Positions 28,401 through 37,480 are shown, numbered from the stretch's first letter. The stretch: DNA of 57,051 nt from an uncultured Clostridia bacterium (GCA_949443285.1 CASSLW010000009.1:1-57051), one strand, 5' to 3'. The notes: generated by a model not told the origin, from the letters alone. Program-made: numbers and translations.

Positions 28401-28926
28401 GGTAGAAGGAACATTTTTAGATACAGACTCATGCATAAAAGCAATATTACAAGTTGCAAAAGAACAAAATATCAGTCCATTCCATATTGCATCAAGAATA
28501 TTACACGAACAAGGAAGTGACGGACGTGGGGTAATGAATGGATACACATATATGGGAAGAAAAGTGTACAACTTATACAATATAGCAGTAACAGGAAATA
28601 CACAAGCTGGAATAGTTGCAGGTGCAAAATATGCATATGAAAGACAATGGTTTACACCAGAGGCATCAATTAAAGGTGGAGCAGAATTTTTAAGTAAAAA
28701 TTACATAGCTAAAGGACAATCTACATTATACTTCCAAAAATATAATGTGATAAATAGTCCATTATATGAACATCAATATATGCAAAATATAAGGGCTGCA
28801 AATGATGAAGGAAATAGGGTATATAAGTCATATAGAGCTTCAAACTTGTTAGATTCTAGATTTGAATTTACAATACCTGTATTTGAGAATATGCCAGTAG
28901 AAGATGCACCAGTGCCTAGAAGATAA
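25462..28926 (+). CDS. Secreted N-acetylglucosaminidase with five ricin-type repeats
   Basis: A 1154-residue exported protein. A signal peptide (about 1-30, cleaving after SYAQ or nearby) is followed by an acidic, Glu/Asp/Asn-rich linker to residue 105. Then come five tandem ricin B-like beta-trefoil units of about 150 residues, each with YEIET, LDVSN, NVWQCR and NGADAQKW, probably binding glycan. From about residue 860 a glucosaminidase domain (LQSKYPNWTIK, SRILHEQGSDG, with catalytic Glu likely in HEQG) cleaves peptidoglycan. It probably remodels the wall and attaches through glycan binding. No sortase motif is visible. Confidence 0.85.
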   Translation: MRKIATLITIVFLFTILFNNFALVIASYAQDESMQEKEVIDDINLEEQEKIEDEEENIDIEETDNLEDKNELTQNNVEENDTNKQESSIETENKTMNKVKAKISTKTIEDGIYEIETALDSNKVLDVLDASKISGGNVQIFTRNNAECQKVQVKYCEDGYYTLTFLHSNMLLDVSNANTANHTNVWQCRPNGADAQKWAIEDLGDGHYHLISKISNTYLTVAGGKTANATNIEIDAENGGLSQKFKFNKIEPVKGTKTIENGIYEIETALDSNKVLDVLDASKISGANVQIFTRNNAHCQKVEVKYQGNGYYTLAFIHSNMLLDVSNGNIVNHTNVWQCRPNGADAQKWVIKDAGNGYYNIISKRSNTYLTVAEGKTANCTNIEIDTYNGGVSQKFKFNNLAQTKGTQTIKDGIYEIETGVDSNKALDVVNASMISGGNVRIYDKNKEDCQRVKVKYMGDGYYTLTFEHSKMLLDVSNGKIENHTNVWQCRPNGADAQKWVIKDAGDGYYYIISKQSNTYLTVSGGNVEISTKIEGLSQKFKFNDVSKIYGTQTIEDGIYEIETGVDSSKALDVLDASMISGANVQIYPKNQAKCQQVNVKYVGSGYYTLTFVHSNMLLDVSNGRVENHTNVWQCRENGADAQKWIIKEAGNGYYYIISKQSNTYLTVEGGKTANCTNIEIDEKNGTMAQKFRFNKFDETYGERTIANGVYEIETALDSNKVLDVLDASTISGGNVQLYTRNNANCQKVRVRYLGNGGYYSLTFIHSEMLLDVSNGETANHTNVWQCRENGADAQKWIIKDAGNGYYNIISKHSKTYLTVAGGNTANCTNIEIDARNGGASQKFKFNPTRAIYPNYSNFEQLDEARYPGYKARLRQLQSKYPNWTIKIKYTGLDWNTVIDNQYGFSSSGSPRSLTQSPWLNEWKSSEDDNKYDVSQTWYRASKKGIAYMMDPRNSLEEEWIFQFQNLGSSSGTYEDIYKMVEGTFLDTDSCIKAILQVAKEQNISPFHIASRILHEQGSDGRGVMNGYTYMGRKVYNLYNIAVTGNTQAGIVAGAKYAYERQWFTPEASIKGGAEFLSKNYIAKGQSTLYFQKYNVINSPLYEHQYMQNIRAANDEGNRVYKSYRASNLLDSRFEFTIPVFENMPVEDAPVPRR
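25778..28010 (+). repeat. Five tandem coding repeats of about 450 bp
   Basis: Repeat units begin near 25778, 26232, 26686, 27121 and 27573 within the wall hydrolase gene. Each encodes one ricin-type domain. Long stretches are nearly identical between units, for example around CAATGTAGACCAAATGGAGC, so copy number could change by recombination. The third unit is shorter by about 18 bases near its end. Confidence 0.85.
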
Positions 28927-28932
28927 TAAATG

Positions 28933-28962
28933 AAAAGTACAAGAAAATATCTTGTACTTTTT
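28933..28962 (+). terminator. Terminator after the ricin-repeat gene
   Basis: AAAAGTACAAG (28933-28943) pairs with CTTGTACTTTT (28951-28961), followed by TTGCTTTT. The right arm contains TTGTAC, the -35 box of the next promoter, so terminator and promoter overlap. Confidence 0.8.
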
Positions 28963-28980
28963 GCTTTTAAATGATATTAT
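28952..28980 (+). promoter_or_regulatory. Promoter overlapping the terminator, for 29012-30850
   Basis: TTGTAC (28952-28957), 17 bases, TATTAT (28975-28980) with TGA extension. The -35 lies inside the terminator arm. Confidence 0.65.
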
Positions 28981-29011
28981 AGTGAAAAAATGTGGCAGAA
29001 AGGAAATCGAA

Positions 29012-30850
29012 ATGGAATTTATAAAATGCATATTAGCAATAATATTTTTAATGTTCTTATTTATAAGAGCAGGAATATTAATAAAAAAAATCATAAAGAG
29101 TAAAAAAGAAGAACTGTCAACAACAATTCTGTATGGATTTTTTACAATAATTGCAGTATTTGAAATAATAGCAATACCATTTAATATATTTAACCTAAAA
29201 ACAAATATTTTATTTTGGATAGAACTAATAATATGGGGATTAATTATATTGCTATCATTTATAGTAAAAAGAGCAGACAATAAATATAAACTAAACTTAA
29301 AAGATAAGATAGAGAATTTAAAAAACAAAAAGCTAGCAGAAAAGGTAATTATAGCTATATTTGTTTTATTAGTTGTATTTCAAATTGGAAATTCAATGTA
29401 CTTACAAAGAAGTGATGCAGATGATTCTTTCTATGTAAGTTGGTCAGAACAAGCAAAACAATTTGAACAATATATGGAAACAGAACCATCAACAGGACAA
29501 GAAAATTCTATATTTCCAAAAACATATGTTATGAATTCATGGGAGATATTTAATGGATTTATTGCAAAAATATTTGATGTAAGTGTGCCAGTTTTGTTAC
29601 ATACATTTTACCCAATGTTAATAATAACAATAGCGTATATTTCATATTTTCTATTGATAAAAAGAATAACAAACAATAAAAATCCATACATAATGGCAAT
29701 AATATTTGCAATATTAATATTATTTGATGGAGCATCAGCAAGGTTTAGAGGAAGTACATTATTAGGAAGGTGTCACCAAGGAAAAGCAATAGTTTTAAAT
29801 GTAATAATAACATTTATTTATTATAAACTATTAAATTATAAAGAACTAAAAAAGGAAGATATTATAATACTTGCAATAGCAAACTTAGCTGCAATAGCTT
29901 TAAACCCAATAGCAATATGGCTAATACCAATAATATATTTCTTGTTTGCAGTTTATATGTTGATAAAAAAAGACATAAAAAGTATATTCAAATTAGTAGC
30001 AATATTAATTCCAAACTTCTTGACATTGCCTATATTTGTAATTTGTTCACTAATGGCATCATCAGGTGCAGTTGAAGTAACAAATATATTAAGTTATAAA
30101 CATATAATAAAAGATTTCATAAGAAGCGGATATTTATATATTGCATTATATGCAATTAGCAGTATTGTTGTACTGATAAAGGGAAATAAGAAAGCGAAGG
30201 CATTAATAGTATTTATACCAATGATTGCATTTATAACAATATTAAATCCATTAATATCAAAATATATACAAAAATATGTTACATCATCAGCTACATATTG
30301 GAGATTATTGTGGATTATACCAATGGAAATAGGAATAGCGTATGCAATTTATCTAATATGTGAAAATATAAAAAATGAAAAAATTAAATATATTGTATTA
30401 ACTTTAGAAATAATAATATCAATTACTTGCGGTTCATATATGTACCAAGAAAAAAATCTTTTTTACAAACATGAAAATGCAGAAAAGATAGATAAAAATA
30501 TAGTACAACAAACTAAATTTATAGAGGAACATATAAAGGATAGAGCAATAGTTGTAGCTCCACCAGAGCCAAGGCATGGAAGCAATATGAGACAAATAAG
30601 TACAAAAATAGTTCTGTTCTATTCAAGAATGCAATATGTAAATATGATGGATAATTATAAAGAAAAAGAACGTGTATATTGGGATATGTATGGTAATAAA
30701 AACGTTGAGGCACTATATGAATTAATGGAAAAGTGGAATGCGCAGTTTATCATTTTAGATAAAGGAGACGAATTAATACAGAAAGTAGATAATAATAAAG
30801 CACAAATAGTATATGAAGATGAAAATAATATTATATTTTGCAGAAAATAA
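29012..30850 (+). CDS. Large polytopic membrane protein, GT-C-like
   Basis: A 612-residue protein with about 13 membrane helices and a short soluble C-terminal domain (about 505-612). The outside loop after helix 4 has RSDADDSFYVSWSEQ (about 133-147), whose acidic cluster resembles the active-site loop of membrane glycosyltransferases. I recognise no closer family. Start chosen at ATG 29012 because AAAGGAAA lies about 8 bases upstream; an upstream ATG at 28952 lies inside the promoter. It is a single-gene unit, bounded by two terminators, between wall-hydrolase and rhamnose genes. Confidence 0.65.
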   Translation: MEFIKCILAIIFLMFLFIRAGILIKKIIKSKKEELSTTILYGFFTIIAVFEIIAIPFNIFNLKTNILFWIELIIWGLIILLSFIVKRADNKYKLNLKDKIENLKNKKLAEKVIIAIFVLLVVFQIGNSMYLQRSDADDSFYVSWSEQAKQFEQYMETEPSTGQENSIFPKTYVMNSWEIFNGFIAKIFDVSVPVLLHTFYPMLIITIAYISYFLLIKRITNNKNPYIMAIIFAILILFDGASARFRGSTLLGRCHQGKAIVLNVIITFIYYKLLNYKELKKEDIIILAIANLAAIALNPIAIWLIPIIYFLFAVYMLIKKDIKSIFKLVAILIPNFLTLPIFVICSLMASSGAVEVTNILSYKHIIKDFIRSGYLYIALYAISSIVVLIKGNKKAKALIVFIPMIAFITILNPLISKYIQKYVTSSATYWRLLWIIPMEIGIAYAIYLICENIKNEKIKYIVLTLEIIISITCGSYMYQEKNLFYKHENAEKIDKNIVQQTKFIEEHIKDRAIVVAPPEPRHGSNMRQISTKIVLFYSRMQYVNMMDNYKEKERVYWDMYGNKNVEALYELMEKWNAQFIILDKGDELIQKVDNNKAQIVYEDENNIIFCRK

Positions 30851-30863
30851 AGTAAATGTATAT

Positions 30864-30894
30864 AAAAAAGTGCAAGAACCCCTTGTACTTTTTT
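30864..30894 (+). terminator. Terminator after 29012-30850
   Basis: AAAAAAGTGCAAG (30864-30876) pairs with CTTGTACTTTTTT (30882-30894) with one G-T pair. As at 28933, the right arm doubles as the -35 box of the next promoter. Confidence 0.8.
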
Positions 30895-30911
30895 CAGTTA
30901 AATGATATGAT
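30883..30911 (+). promoter_or_regulatory. Promoter of the rml operon
   Basis: TTGTAC (30883-30888), 17 bases, TATGAT (30906-30911) with TGA extension. Same overlapping layout as the promoter at 28952. Confidence 0.7.
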
Positions 30912-30942
30912 AGGAGCGTAAATTTCGAAAGGAAGTGTAACA

Positions 30943-31812
30943 ATGAAAATATTAATAACAGGTGCAAACGGAATGCTTGCAAAAGAAGTAAGAGAAAAAT
31001 TTGAAAAAGAAAATGAACTAATATGCACAGACGTTGCAGACTTAGATATAACAAACGAAGAAGCGGTAGAAAAATTTGTAGAAAAAACAAAACCAGAATA
31101 TATAATAAACTGTGCAGCATTTACAGCAGTAGACAAAGCAGAAACAGCAGGAGAAATAGTAGAAAAAATAAATGGAGATGGACCAGCAAATTTAGCAAAA
31201 GCAGCAAAAAAAGTAGGGGCAAAACTAGTACATATTTCAACAGATTATGTTTTTGGTGGTGACTTAGATGTTTCAAAAGACTACCAAGAAGATGACGAAA
31301 AAGCACCAGTAACAGCATATGGAATAACAAAATTACATGGAGAAGAAGGCATAGAAAAAAATATGGACGAGTACTACATATTTAGAACAGCTTGGCTATA
31401 TGGAATAGGTGGAAACAATTTTGTAAAAACAATGACAAAATTAGGTTCTAGTAGAGACGAAATAAATGTAGTAGCTGACCAACACGGAAGTCCAACATAT
31501 GCAAAAGATTTAACAGAAATAATATATCAAGCAATAGAAAAGAAAATACCATATGGAGTATATCACGCAACAAACCAAGGATATACAACATGGTATGACT
31601 TTACAAAAGCAATACTTGAAAAACAAAATATTCAATGTAAAGTAAATCCAGTAACAACAGAAGAATATATAGAAATGATGAAAATAACACAAGCAAAAAG
31701 ACCATTTAACTCACAATTGTCAAAAAGCAAATTATTAGCTCAAGGAATTGAAGTTCCAAATTGGGAAAATGGACTAGATAGATATTTAGAAGAAGAAAGG
31801 GCTGAACAATAA
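30943..31812 (+). CDS. rmlD: dTDP-4-dehydrorhamnose reductase
   Basis: Last enzyme of dTDP-L-rhamnose synthesis, reducing the 4-keto group with NAD(P)H. 289 residues with ITGANGMLAKEV (4-15), HISTDYVFGG (about 96-105) and catalytic YGITK (about 126-130). First gene of rmlD-A-C-B; the next gene starts directly at its stop. GAAAGGAAG precedes the ATG. Confidence 0.96.
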   Translation: MKILITGANGMLAKEVREKFEKENELICTDVADLDITNEEAVEKFVEKTKPEYIINCAAFTAVDKAETAGEIVEKINGDGPANLAKAAKKVGAKLVHISTDYVFGGDLDVSKDYQEDDEKAPVTAYGITKLHGEEGIEKNMDEYYIFRTAWLYGIGGNNFVKTMTKLGSSRDEINVVADQHGSPTYAKDLTEIIYQAIEKKIPYGVYHATNQGYTTWYDFTKAILEKQNIQCKVNPVTTEEYIEMMKITQAKRPFNSQLSKSKLLAQGIEVPNWENGLDRYLEEERAEQ

Positions 31813-32700
31813 ATGAAAAACAGAAAAGGAATAGTATTAGCAGGAGGAAGTGGAACAAGATTATATCCACTAACAATAGCAATATCAAAACAAATAATGC
31901 CAGTATATGACAAGCCAATGATATATTATCCAATATCAGTTTTAATGGAAGCTGGAATAAGAGAAATATTAATAATATCAACACCAAGAGATGTAGTAAC
32001 ATTCCAATCACTACTTGGTGATGGTTCAAAATGGGGAATGAAATTCGAATATAAAGTACAAGAAAAGCCAAATGGACTTGCAGAAGCATTCATAATAGGA
32101 GAAGACTTTATAGGTGATGACGATGTTGCAATGATATTAGGAGATAATATGTTCTATGGTTCACACTTACCAGAAATATTAAAAAGAGCAAATGCAAGAG
32201 AAGAAGCAACAATATTTGGATACTATGTAAAAGACCCAAGAAGATATGGAGTAGTAGAAATAGACAAACAAGGAAATGCAGTGTCAATCGAAGAAAAACC
32301 AGAAAATCCAAAATCAAACTATGCAGTTCCAGGACTATACTTCTATACAAATGATGTTATAGAAATAGCAAAAACAATAAAACCTTCAGCAAGAGGAGAA
32401 CTTGAAATAACATCAGTAAATGATGAATATATGAAATTAGGAAAATTAAAAGTAGAAAAACTAGGAAGTGGAATGGCTTGGTTTGATACAGGAACACATG
32501 ATGCCCTAATTGAAACAGCAAGCTTTGTACAAACAATTGAAAAAAGACAAGGAATTCAAGTTTGTTGTCCAGAAGAAATAGCATATAAACAAGGTTGGAT
32601 AACAAGTGAACAATTACTAGAATTATCTAAAATATATATGAAAACCGAATATGGAAAATACTTAAAAGATTTGGCAACAAATGGGTTTGGAGAAGAATAA
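31813..32700 (+). CDS. rmlA: Glucose-1-phosphate thymidylyltransferase
   Basis: Makes dTDP-glucose from glucose 1-phosphate and dTTP. 295 residues, the family's usual length. [11 protein letters not shown] (9-19) is the nucleotide-binding loop; [15 protein letters not shown] and LGDNMFYG are diagnostic. The product feeds RmlB for rhamnose and possibly for the WecE-type branch. The ATG abuts the rmlD stop, so translation is coupled. Confidence 0.97.
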   Translation: MKNRKGIVLAGGSGTRLYPLTIAISKQIMPVYDKPMIYYPISVLMEAGIREILIISTPRDVVTFQSLLGDGSKWGMKFEYKVQEKPNGLAEAFIIGEDFIGDDDVAMILGDNMFYGSHLPEILKRANAREEATIFGYYVKDPRRYGVVEIDKQGNAVSIEEKPENPKSNYAVPGLYFYTNDVIEIAKTIKPSARGELEITSVNDEYMKLGKLKVEKLGSGMAWFDTGTHDALIETASFVQTIEKRQGIQVCCPEEIAYKQGWITSEQLLELSKIYMKTEYGKYLKDLATNGFGEE

Positions 32701-32720
32701 TTTTAGAAAGGAAAATAACA

Positions 32721-33302
32721 ATGGGAAAATTTAAAAGAATAGATACATCAATTGAAGGCGTATGTATAATAGAACCAACAGTATTTGGAGACAACAGAGG
32801 ATACTTCATGGAAACATACAGTAAGCCAGACTTTGAAGAACTAGGGCTAAACTATGACTTTGTACAAGACAATCAATCAAAATCAAAAAAAGGAGTATTA
32901 AGAGGACTACACTTTCAAAAAGAAAATACTCAAGCAAAACTAGTAAGAGTAATAAAAGGAGAAGTTTTTGATGTAGCAGTAGACCTAAGACCAGGAAGCG
33001 AAACTTATGGAAAATGGGAAGGTGTTATACTTTCAGAAGAAAACAAGAAAATGTTTATGATACCAAGAGGTTTTGCACACGGATTTTTAGTATTATCAGA
33101 TGAAGCAGAATTCACTTATAAATGTGATGATGTATACAATCACGAAGCTGAAGGTGGACTTGCTTGGAATGATAAAGATGTTGCAATTGATTGGCCTATG
33201 GGAGATATGAAAATTGAAGATTTATTGACATCCGAAAAAGATGCAAAATGGCCATCATTAGCAGAATTAAGAAAAACAAATCTATTCGAAAATTTAAAAT
33301 AA
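32721..33302 (+). CDS. rmlC: dTDP-4-dehydrorhamnose 3,5-epimerase
   Basis: Cupin enzyme of 193 residues. RGLHFQKEN (about 59-67) carries the catalytic histidine, DVAVDLRPGS (about 81-90) follows, and FAHGFLVLSD (about 114-123) is conserved. Third step of dTDP-rhamnose synthesis. AGAAAGGAA precedes the ATG by about 7 bases. Confidence 0.96.
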   Translation: MGKFKRIDTSIEGVCIIEPTVFGDNRGYFMETYSKPDFEELGLNYDFVQDNQSKSKKGVLRGLHFQKENTQAKLVRVIKGEVFDVAVDLRPGSETYGKWEGVILSEENKKMFMIPRGFAHGFLVLSDEAEFTYKCDDVYNHEAEGGLAWNDKDVAIDWPMGDMKIEDLLTSEKDAKWPSLAELRKTNLFENLK

Positions 33303-33317
33303 GGAAGGTAAAGAGAA

Positions 33318-34286
33318 ATGAGTAAAAATGTATTAGTAACAGGAGCAGCAGGTTTCATAGGAGCAAACTTTGCAGAACACTTTGTAAACAAACACCCAGA
33401 CTACAATGTAGTAGTATTAGACAAATTAACATATGCAGGAAATATGGACAACCTAAAAAAAGTAATGGATAAAATAACATTTGTACAAGGAGACATATGT
33501 GACTTTGAATTTGTATTAGACTTATTCAAAAAATATGACATCAACGGAGTAATCCACTTTGCAGCAGAATCACATGTTGATAACAGTATAAAAAATCCAT
33601 TTGTATTTACACAAACAAACGTAATAGGAACACACACACTATTAGAAGCAGCAAAACAAATATGGGGAGAAGGAAGTCAAAACAAATTTGTACACATATC
33701 AACAGATGAAGTATTTGGTTCACTAAAAGAAGACGGATACTTTACAGAAAAATCACCAATAAAACCAAGTAGCCCATATTCATCATCAAAAGCAAGTTCA
33801 GATTTAATTGCACTTGCATACAAAGAAACATATAAAATGAATGTAAATGTAACAAACTGTTCAAACAACTATGGACCATACCAACACAACGAAAAATTAA
33901 TACCACATATGATTAAATTAGCCCTAAAAGACGAAAAACTACCAGTATATGGAGAAGGACTAAACATTAGAGATTGGCTATATGTAGAAGACCACTGCGA
34001 AGCGATTGACTTAGTATTCCACAACGGAGTTTCAGGAGAAAGATATTGCATCGGTGGACACAATGAAAAGAGAAATATTGAAATTGTTAAATTAATTCTA
34101 CAAAGATTAGGAAAATCAGAAGATTTAATTGAACACGTAGAAGATAGAAAAGGTCATGATTATAGATATGCTATTGACCCAACTAAGATTAGCAAAGAAT
34201 TAGGATGGCTTCCTAAAACAAAATTTGAAGATGGAATTGTTAAAACAATTGACTGGTATTTAGAAAATCCAGAGTGGTTAAATTAA
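33318..34286 (+). CDS. rmlB: dTDP-glucose 4,6-dehydratase
   Basis: Converts dTDP-glucose to dTDP-4-keto-6-deoxyglucose. 322 residues with TGAAGFIGANF (7-17), STDEVFGSL (about 127-135) containing the catalytic Asp-Glu pair, and YSSSK (about 154-158). A cluster of Asn codons and NYGPYQ are typical. Closes the rml operon. Its product can go to rhamnose or, via WecE, to an amino sugar. Confidence 0.97.
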   Translation: MSKNVLVTGAAGFIGANFAEHFVNKHPDYNVVVLDKLTYAGNMDNLKKVMDKITFVQGDICDFEFVLDLFKKYDINGVIHFAAESHVDNSIKNPFVFTQTNVIGTHTLLEAAKQIWGEGSQNKFVHISTDEVFGSLKEDGYFTEKSPIKPSSPYSSSKASSDLIALAYKETYKMNVNVTNCSNNYGPYQHNEKLIPHMIKLALKDEKLPVYGEGLNIRDWLYVEDHCEAIDLVFHNGVSGERYCIGGHNEKRNIEIVKLILQRLGKSEDLIEHVEDRKGHDYRYAIDPTKISKELGWLPKTKFEDGIVKTIDWYLENPEWLN

Positions 34287-34309
34287 AAAAAGCGCTTAGG
34301 CGCTTTTTT
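34286..34309 (+). terminator. Terminator of the rml operon
   Basis: AAAAAAGCGC pairs with GCGCTTTTTT around TTAG. A perfect 10-bp stem ending in a T run, starting at the rmlB stop codon. Confidence 0.92.
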
Positions 34310-34405
34310 ATTTTGCCATATTAAATCCACTTAAATAATAATTTCCAGTAGTGCTATCCAAATCAAATTAATATTATTACAATTATATTACAAATGAGAT
34401 AAATA

Positions 34406-34434
34406 TTGCCAATTTCGACTTGTAATGATATACT
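34406..34434 (+). promoter_or_regulatory. Promoter of the dockerin glucosaminidase gene
   Basis: TTGCCA (34406-34411), 17 bases, TATACT (34429-34434) with TGA extension. AAGGAGG lies shortly before ATG 34492. Confidence 0.75.
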
Positions 34435-34491
34435 AAAATTGCAAAATAAGACGAATTATGTAACAAAAGAAATAAATTAAGGAGGCAAAAG

Positions 34492-36003
34492 ATGAAGGAA
34501 AAAATATTCTTAAAAAATTCAATTATAATAACATTAATATCAATAACAATATTTAATCTAATAGTCTTTTTTATGCCAAATAAAGTGCAGGCATCAACAT
34601 ACAACCAAGTAACAATAAATGCAAACAGCAATAACAATAATGGAATAGACGCATTTCCAGAAAGCTATCAAATAATGTTAAAAAAATTGATAGAAGACAC
34701 AGGTCACACAAACTGGAAATTCAAGCCATTTTATACAGATATAGATTGGGATGAGCTAACAAGTGCAAACAACGAAAATAAATGCCTAAGAAATACAATA
34801 CATCAAAGTAATGGTGCGTGGTTATGTCCTTGCGGTGGCCAAGGAGATAGTGGCTACTATTGTGCATCAAGAAGGATAGTAAATTATTATATAGACCCAA
34901 GAAACTTTTTAACAGAAACAACTATATTCCAATTCTTAGATTTATCAAATCAAACAGTAATACCAATTGAGCAAATACAAAAAGCAGTACAAGGAACATA
35001 CCTAGCTGGAAGCGTAAATGGAGTATCATATGCACAAATGATATATGATGCAGCACAGGCATCAGGAGAAAATGCATTAAGCATAACAGTAAAAATATTT
35101 CAAGAGTTAGGTAAAGGTAAAAATTTGCCAAGTATGATAAATGGAAAAGACAATACATATCCAAATACATATAATTTCTTCAATTATGGAGCATCAGACG
35201 GAGAAGGAAACACACAAAGAGGACTAGCATATGCTTCAAGAGCTGGGTGGAACTCACCAAGAACAGCATTAATAGAAGGTGCCAAGTTAATAGCAAATTC
35301 ATATGTGGGAGTAGGACAAAATACAAAATATACATTCAAATTTGATGTAGTAGCAGATAAATCAACAGGGTTATATTGGCATCAATATATGACAAACATA
35401 CAAGACCCAACAAATCAAGCAAAAATGCTATTTGATGAATATTTAAATAATGGGTGGCTAAACAATGAATTAACATTTGTAATTCCAGTTTACAAAAATA
35501 TGCCATCATATGTAAAATTACCAAGTAGTTTAACAACAAATGACGGAACATTATATTTTATAAGTTCTAACTATTATAGCGTAGCAATAAGAAACGGATA
35601 TAGTTCATCAGCTACAACAATAGAATATTTAAAAAGAAATACACCAGTATTGATGTTAAATTACAATGAAGGCAATAGTGGTTGGTCTAAAGTAAAAGTT
35701 AATGGTAGAGAAGGTTATGTTTCAAATGATTATTTGACACCAGTTAATACGAAAATAGATACTTATCAAGTGCCAAATCAACCAGGAGGAGAACAAACGC
35801 AACCTAAACCACCAGTTTCAAGCGTAAAAGGAGATGCCGATGGAGATGGGCAAATAACAGCAAGTGATTATGTACTAATAAAAAATCATATAATGGAATT
35901 TAATTTTCTAACTGAAGAACAAAAAACTAGAGCAGATTATGACGGAGATGGACAGATAACAGCAAGTGACTATATGTTAATAAAAAACGAAATAATGAAA
36001 TAA
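34492..36003 (+). CDS. Secreted glucosaminidase with SH3-like and dockerin domains
   Basis: A 503-residue exported protein. Signal peptide about 1-35 ending near VQAS. Residues about 55-345 form a glucosaminidase-like peptidoglycan hydrolase domain (NWKFKPFYTDIDW, FQELGKGKN with the probable catalytic Glu) plus a cysteine-rich insertion with CPCGG. Residues about 355-430 look like a bacterial SH3 domain (WSKVKVNGREGYV). The last 60 residues are a type I dockerin: two calcium loops DADGDGQITASDY and DYDGDGQITASDY. Dockerins bind cohesins, so a cohesin-bearing scaffold should exist elsewhere. AGGAGG and a good promoter precede it. Confidence 0.88.
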   Translation: MKEKIFLKNSIIITLISITIFNLIVFFMPNKVQASTYNQVTINANSNNNNGIDAFPESYQIMLKKLIEDTGHTNWKFKPFYTDIDWDELTSANNENKCLRNTIHQSNGAWLCPCGGQGDSGYYCASRRIVNYYIDPRNFLTETTIFQFLDLSNQTVIPIEQIQKAVQGTYLAGSVNGVSYAQMIYDAAQASGENALSITVKIFQELGKGKNLPSMINGKDNTYPNTYNFFNYGASDGEGNTQRGLAYASRAGWNSPRTALIEGAKLIANSYVGVGQNTKYTFKFDVVADKSTGLYWHQYMTNIQDPTNQAKMLFDEYLNNGWLNNELTFVIPVYKNMPSYVKLPSSLTTNDGTLYFISSNYYSVAIRNGYSSSATTIEYLKRNTPVLMLNYNEGNSGWSKVKVNGREGYVSNDYLTPVNTKIDTYQVPNQPGGEQTQPKPPVSSVKGDADGDGQITASDYVLIKNHIMEFNFLTEEQKTRADYDGDGQITASDYMLIKNEIMK

Positions 36004-36018
36004 AATTAGGAGTAAATA

Positions 36019-37474
36019 ATGAAAAAATTTTTTAATAAATTTATAATAGCAATATTTTTTACAATATCTATAATATTAATACCAAAATTAGCTGAAGCGA
36101 ATTCATTTTCAGTGTCAGCATCAAAGAGTAGCTTGAAAGTAGGAGAAACAGCAACAATTACAGTATCTACACCATGCACAGGAAGATTTAACATAAGTTG
36201 TACAAATGGAAGTTTATCAACAGATAAATTATGGTTAGAAAATTCATCAGGAACTGTAAATGTAACAGCTACTCGGTAACGGGACAGCAGTTACATTTAC
36301 ACCACAAAATCCACTTTCTACACAAAGTGGGGAAAAAGTAAGTTTAAGTGCAAAAACAGTAAATTTTAGTAGTGGAAATTCAGGAAATAGCGGAAATTCT
36401 AGCAATAACAGTGGAAGTACAACTACTAATACTGCATCAAGTAATGCAAAACTATCAAACTTAGGAATAACACCAAACGACTTTACAGGATTTAAAGCAG
36501 GAACAACAAAATACAATGTAACAGTACCAAATAACGTAACATCAGTATCAGTATACGCAAAAGTACAAGCGCCAGGTGCAAAATATTCAGTAAGTGGGCC
36601 ATATAAAAACTTACAAGTAGGAACAAATGCAATAAAAGTTACAGTAACAGCACCAGATGGAAAAACAACTAATACATACACAATATATGTAGCAAGACAA
36701 GCTTCTAAAGACGAAGAAGTAACACCAAATGTAATAGATGAAAATAACGAAGAAGAAAATGAAGAACAAACAGGAACAGAAAACCCAGAAGAAAATCAAG
36801 AACAAGAAGCATTAGGATTGCTATCAATAGCAATAGACGAAGAACACGAAATATACCTAAATCCGGAATTTAAAACAGACATATACGAATATACAATAGA
36901 GCTAAAAGAAGATTTAACGGAAATTCCTTTAAAAGCAATTGCGAATAGAGAAAATGCGAAAGTAGAAATAAAAGGAAACGAAGACCTGAAAGAAGGCGAA
37001 AATGTAATAACAATAATAGTTACAGATGAAGAAACAGAAGAAACTGTAGAATACAAAATAACTGTAAAAAAAGGAATAATTGCTCAAGAACAGACCGCTC
37101 AAAATGAAAACAAGAAAAGTGAAGAAACTAAATGGCTAATAATAGCAGTAGCAACAGGTGCAGTGGCTGTAATTGTTATAATTATAGTATCTTGTATATT
37201 AATAAAAAGAAGAAGAAAATTCGAAAATGAATTTGGCGTAGAATATGATGAGGATGAATATGACGAATATTATAATGGATATACTGGAGAAAATATCAAG
37301 CTAGATAGTGATATAGATACTGAGAATATACAAAGTGAAGAGTATAATAATCAACAAGAAAAAGTTGTCAATGAGAAACCAAAATTAGATGAAGTATTTG
37401 GAAAATCATATGTAGAAGAATATGAAGAAGAAATGCAAAAAACAAAAAGACGCAGAAAGGGAAAACATTTTTAA
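36019..37474 (+). CDS. Membrane-anchored cadherin-like beta-sandwich surface protein, requires +1 frameshift
   Basis: From ATG 36019 frame 0 runs 85 codons to CGG 36274 and then an immediate TAA. Skipping C36274 opens a frame to 37474 and yields 484 residues. Signal peptide about 1-29; an Ig-like domain (about 30-118) that crosses the shift site, where family members keep a continuous strand ending TxTFTPxN; a Ser/Asn/Gly linker; two cadherin-like beta-sandwich domains (LSNLGITPNDFTGF and LLSIAIDEEHEIYL start them); a membrane helix (about 374-396); and an acidic-then-basic cytoplasmic tail. It follows the dockerin hydrolase by 15 bases. Frame 0 alone would give a useless fragment. Confidence 0.8.
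36271..36277 (+). other. Putative +1 frameshift site ACT-CGG-T
   Basis: Zero-frame codons ACT CGG TAA; skipping C36274 gives ACT GGT AAC GGG, Thr-Gly-Asn-Gly. The zero-frame stop directly follows CGG here, unlike most other sites, so a stop codon is not the common trigger. Confidence 0.8.
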
Positions 37475-37480
37475 AATCTA

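Noticed and set aside
36106..36370. Cohesin domain in the surface protein next to the dockerin enzyme
   Set aside because: The sequence looks like a general Ig-like domain; the characteristic cohesin pattern is not visible.
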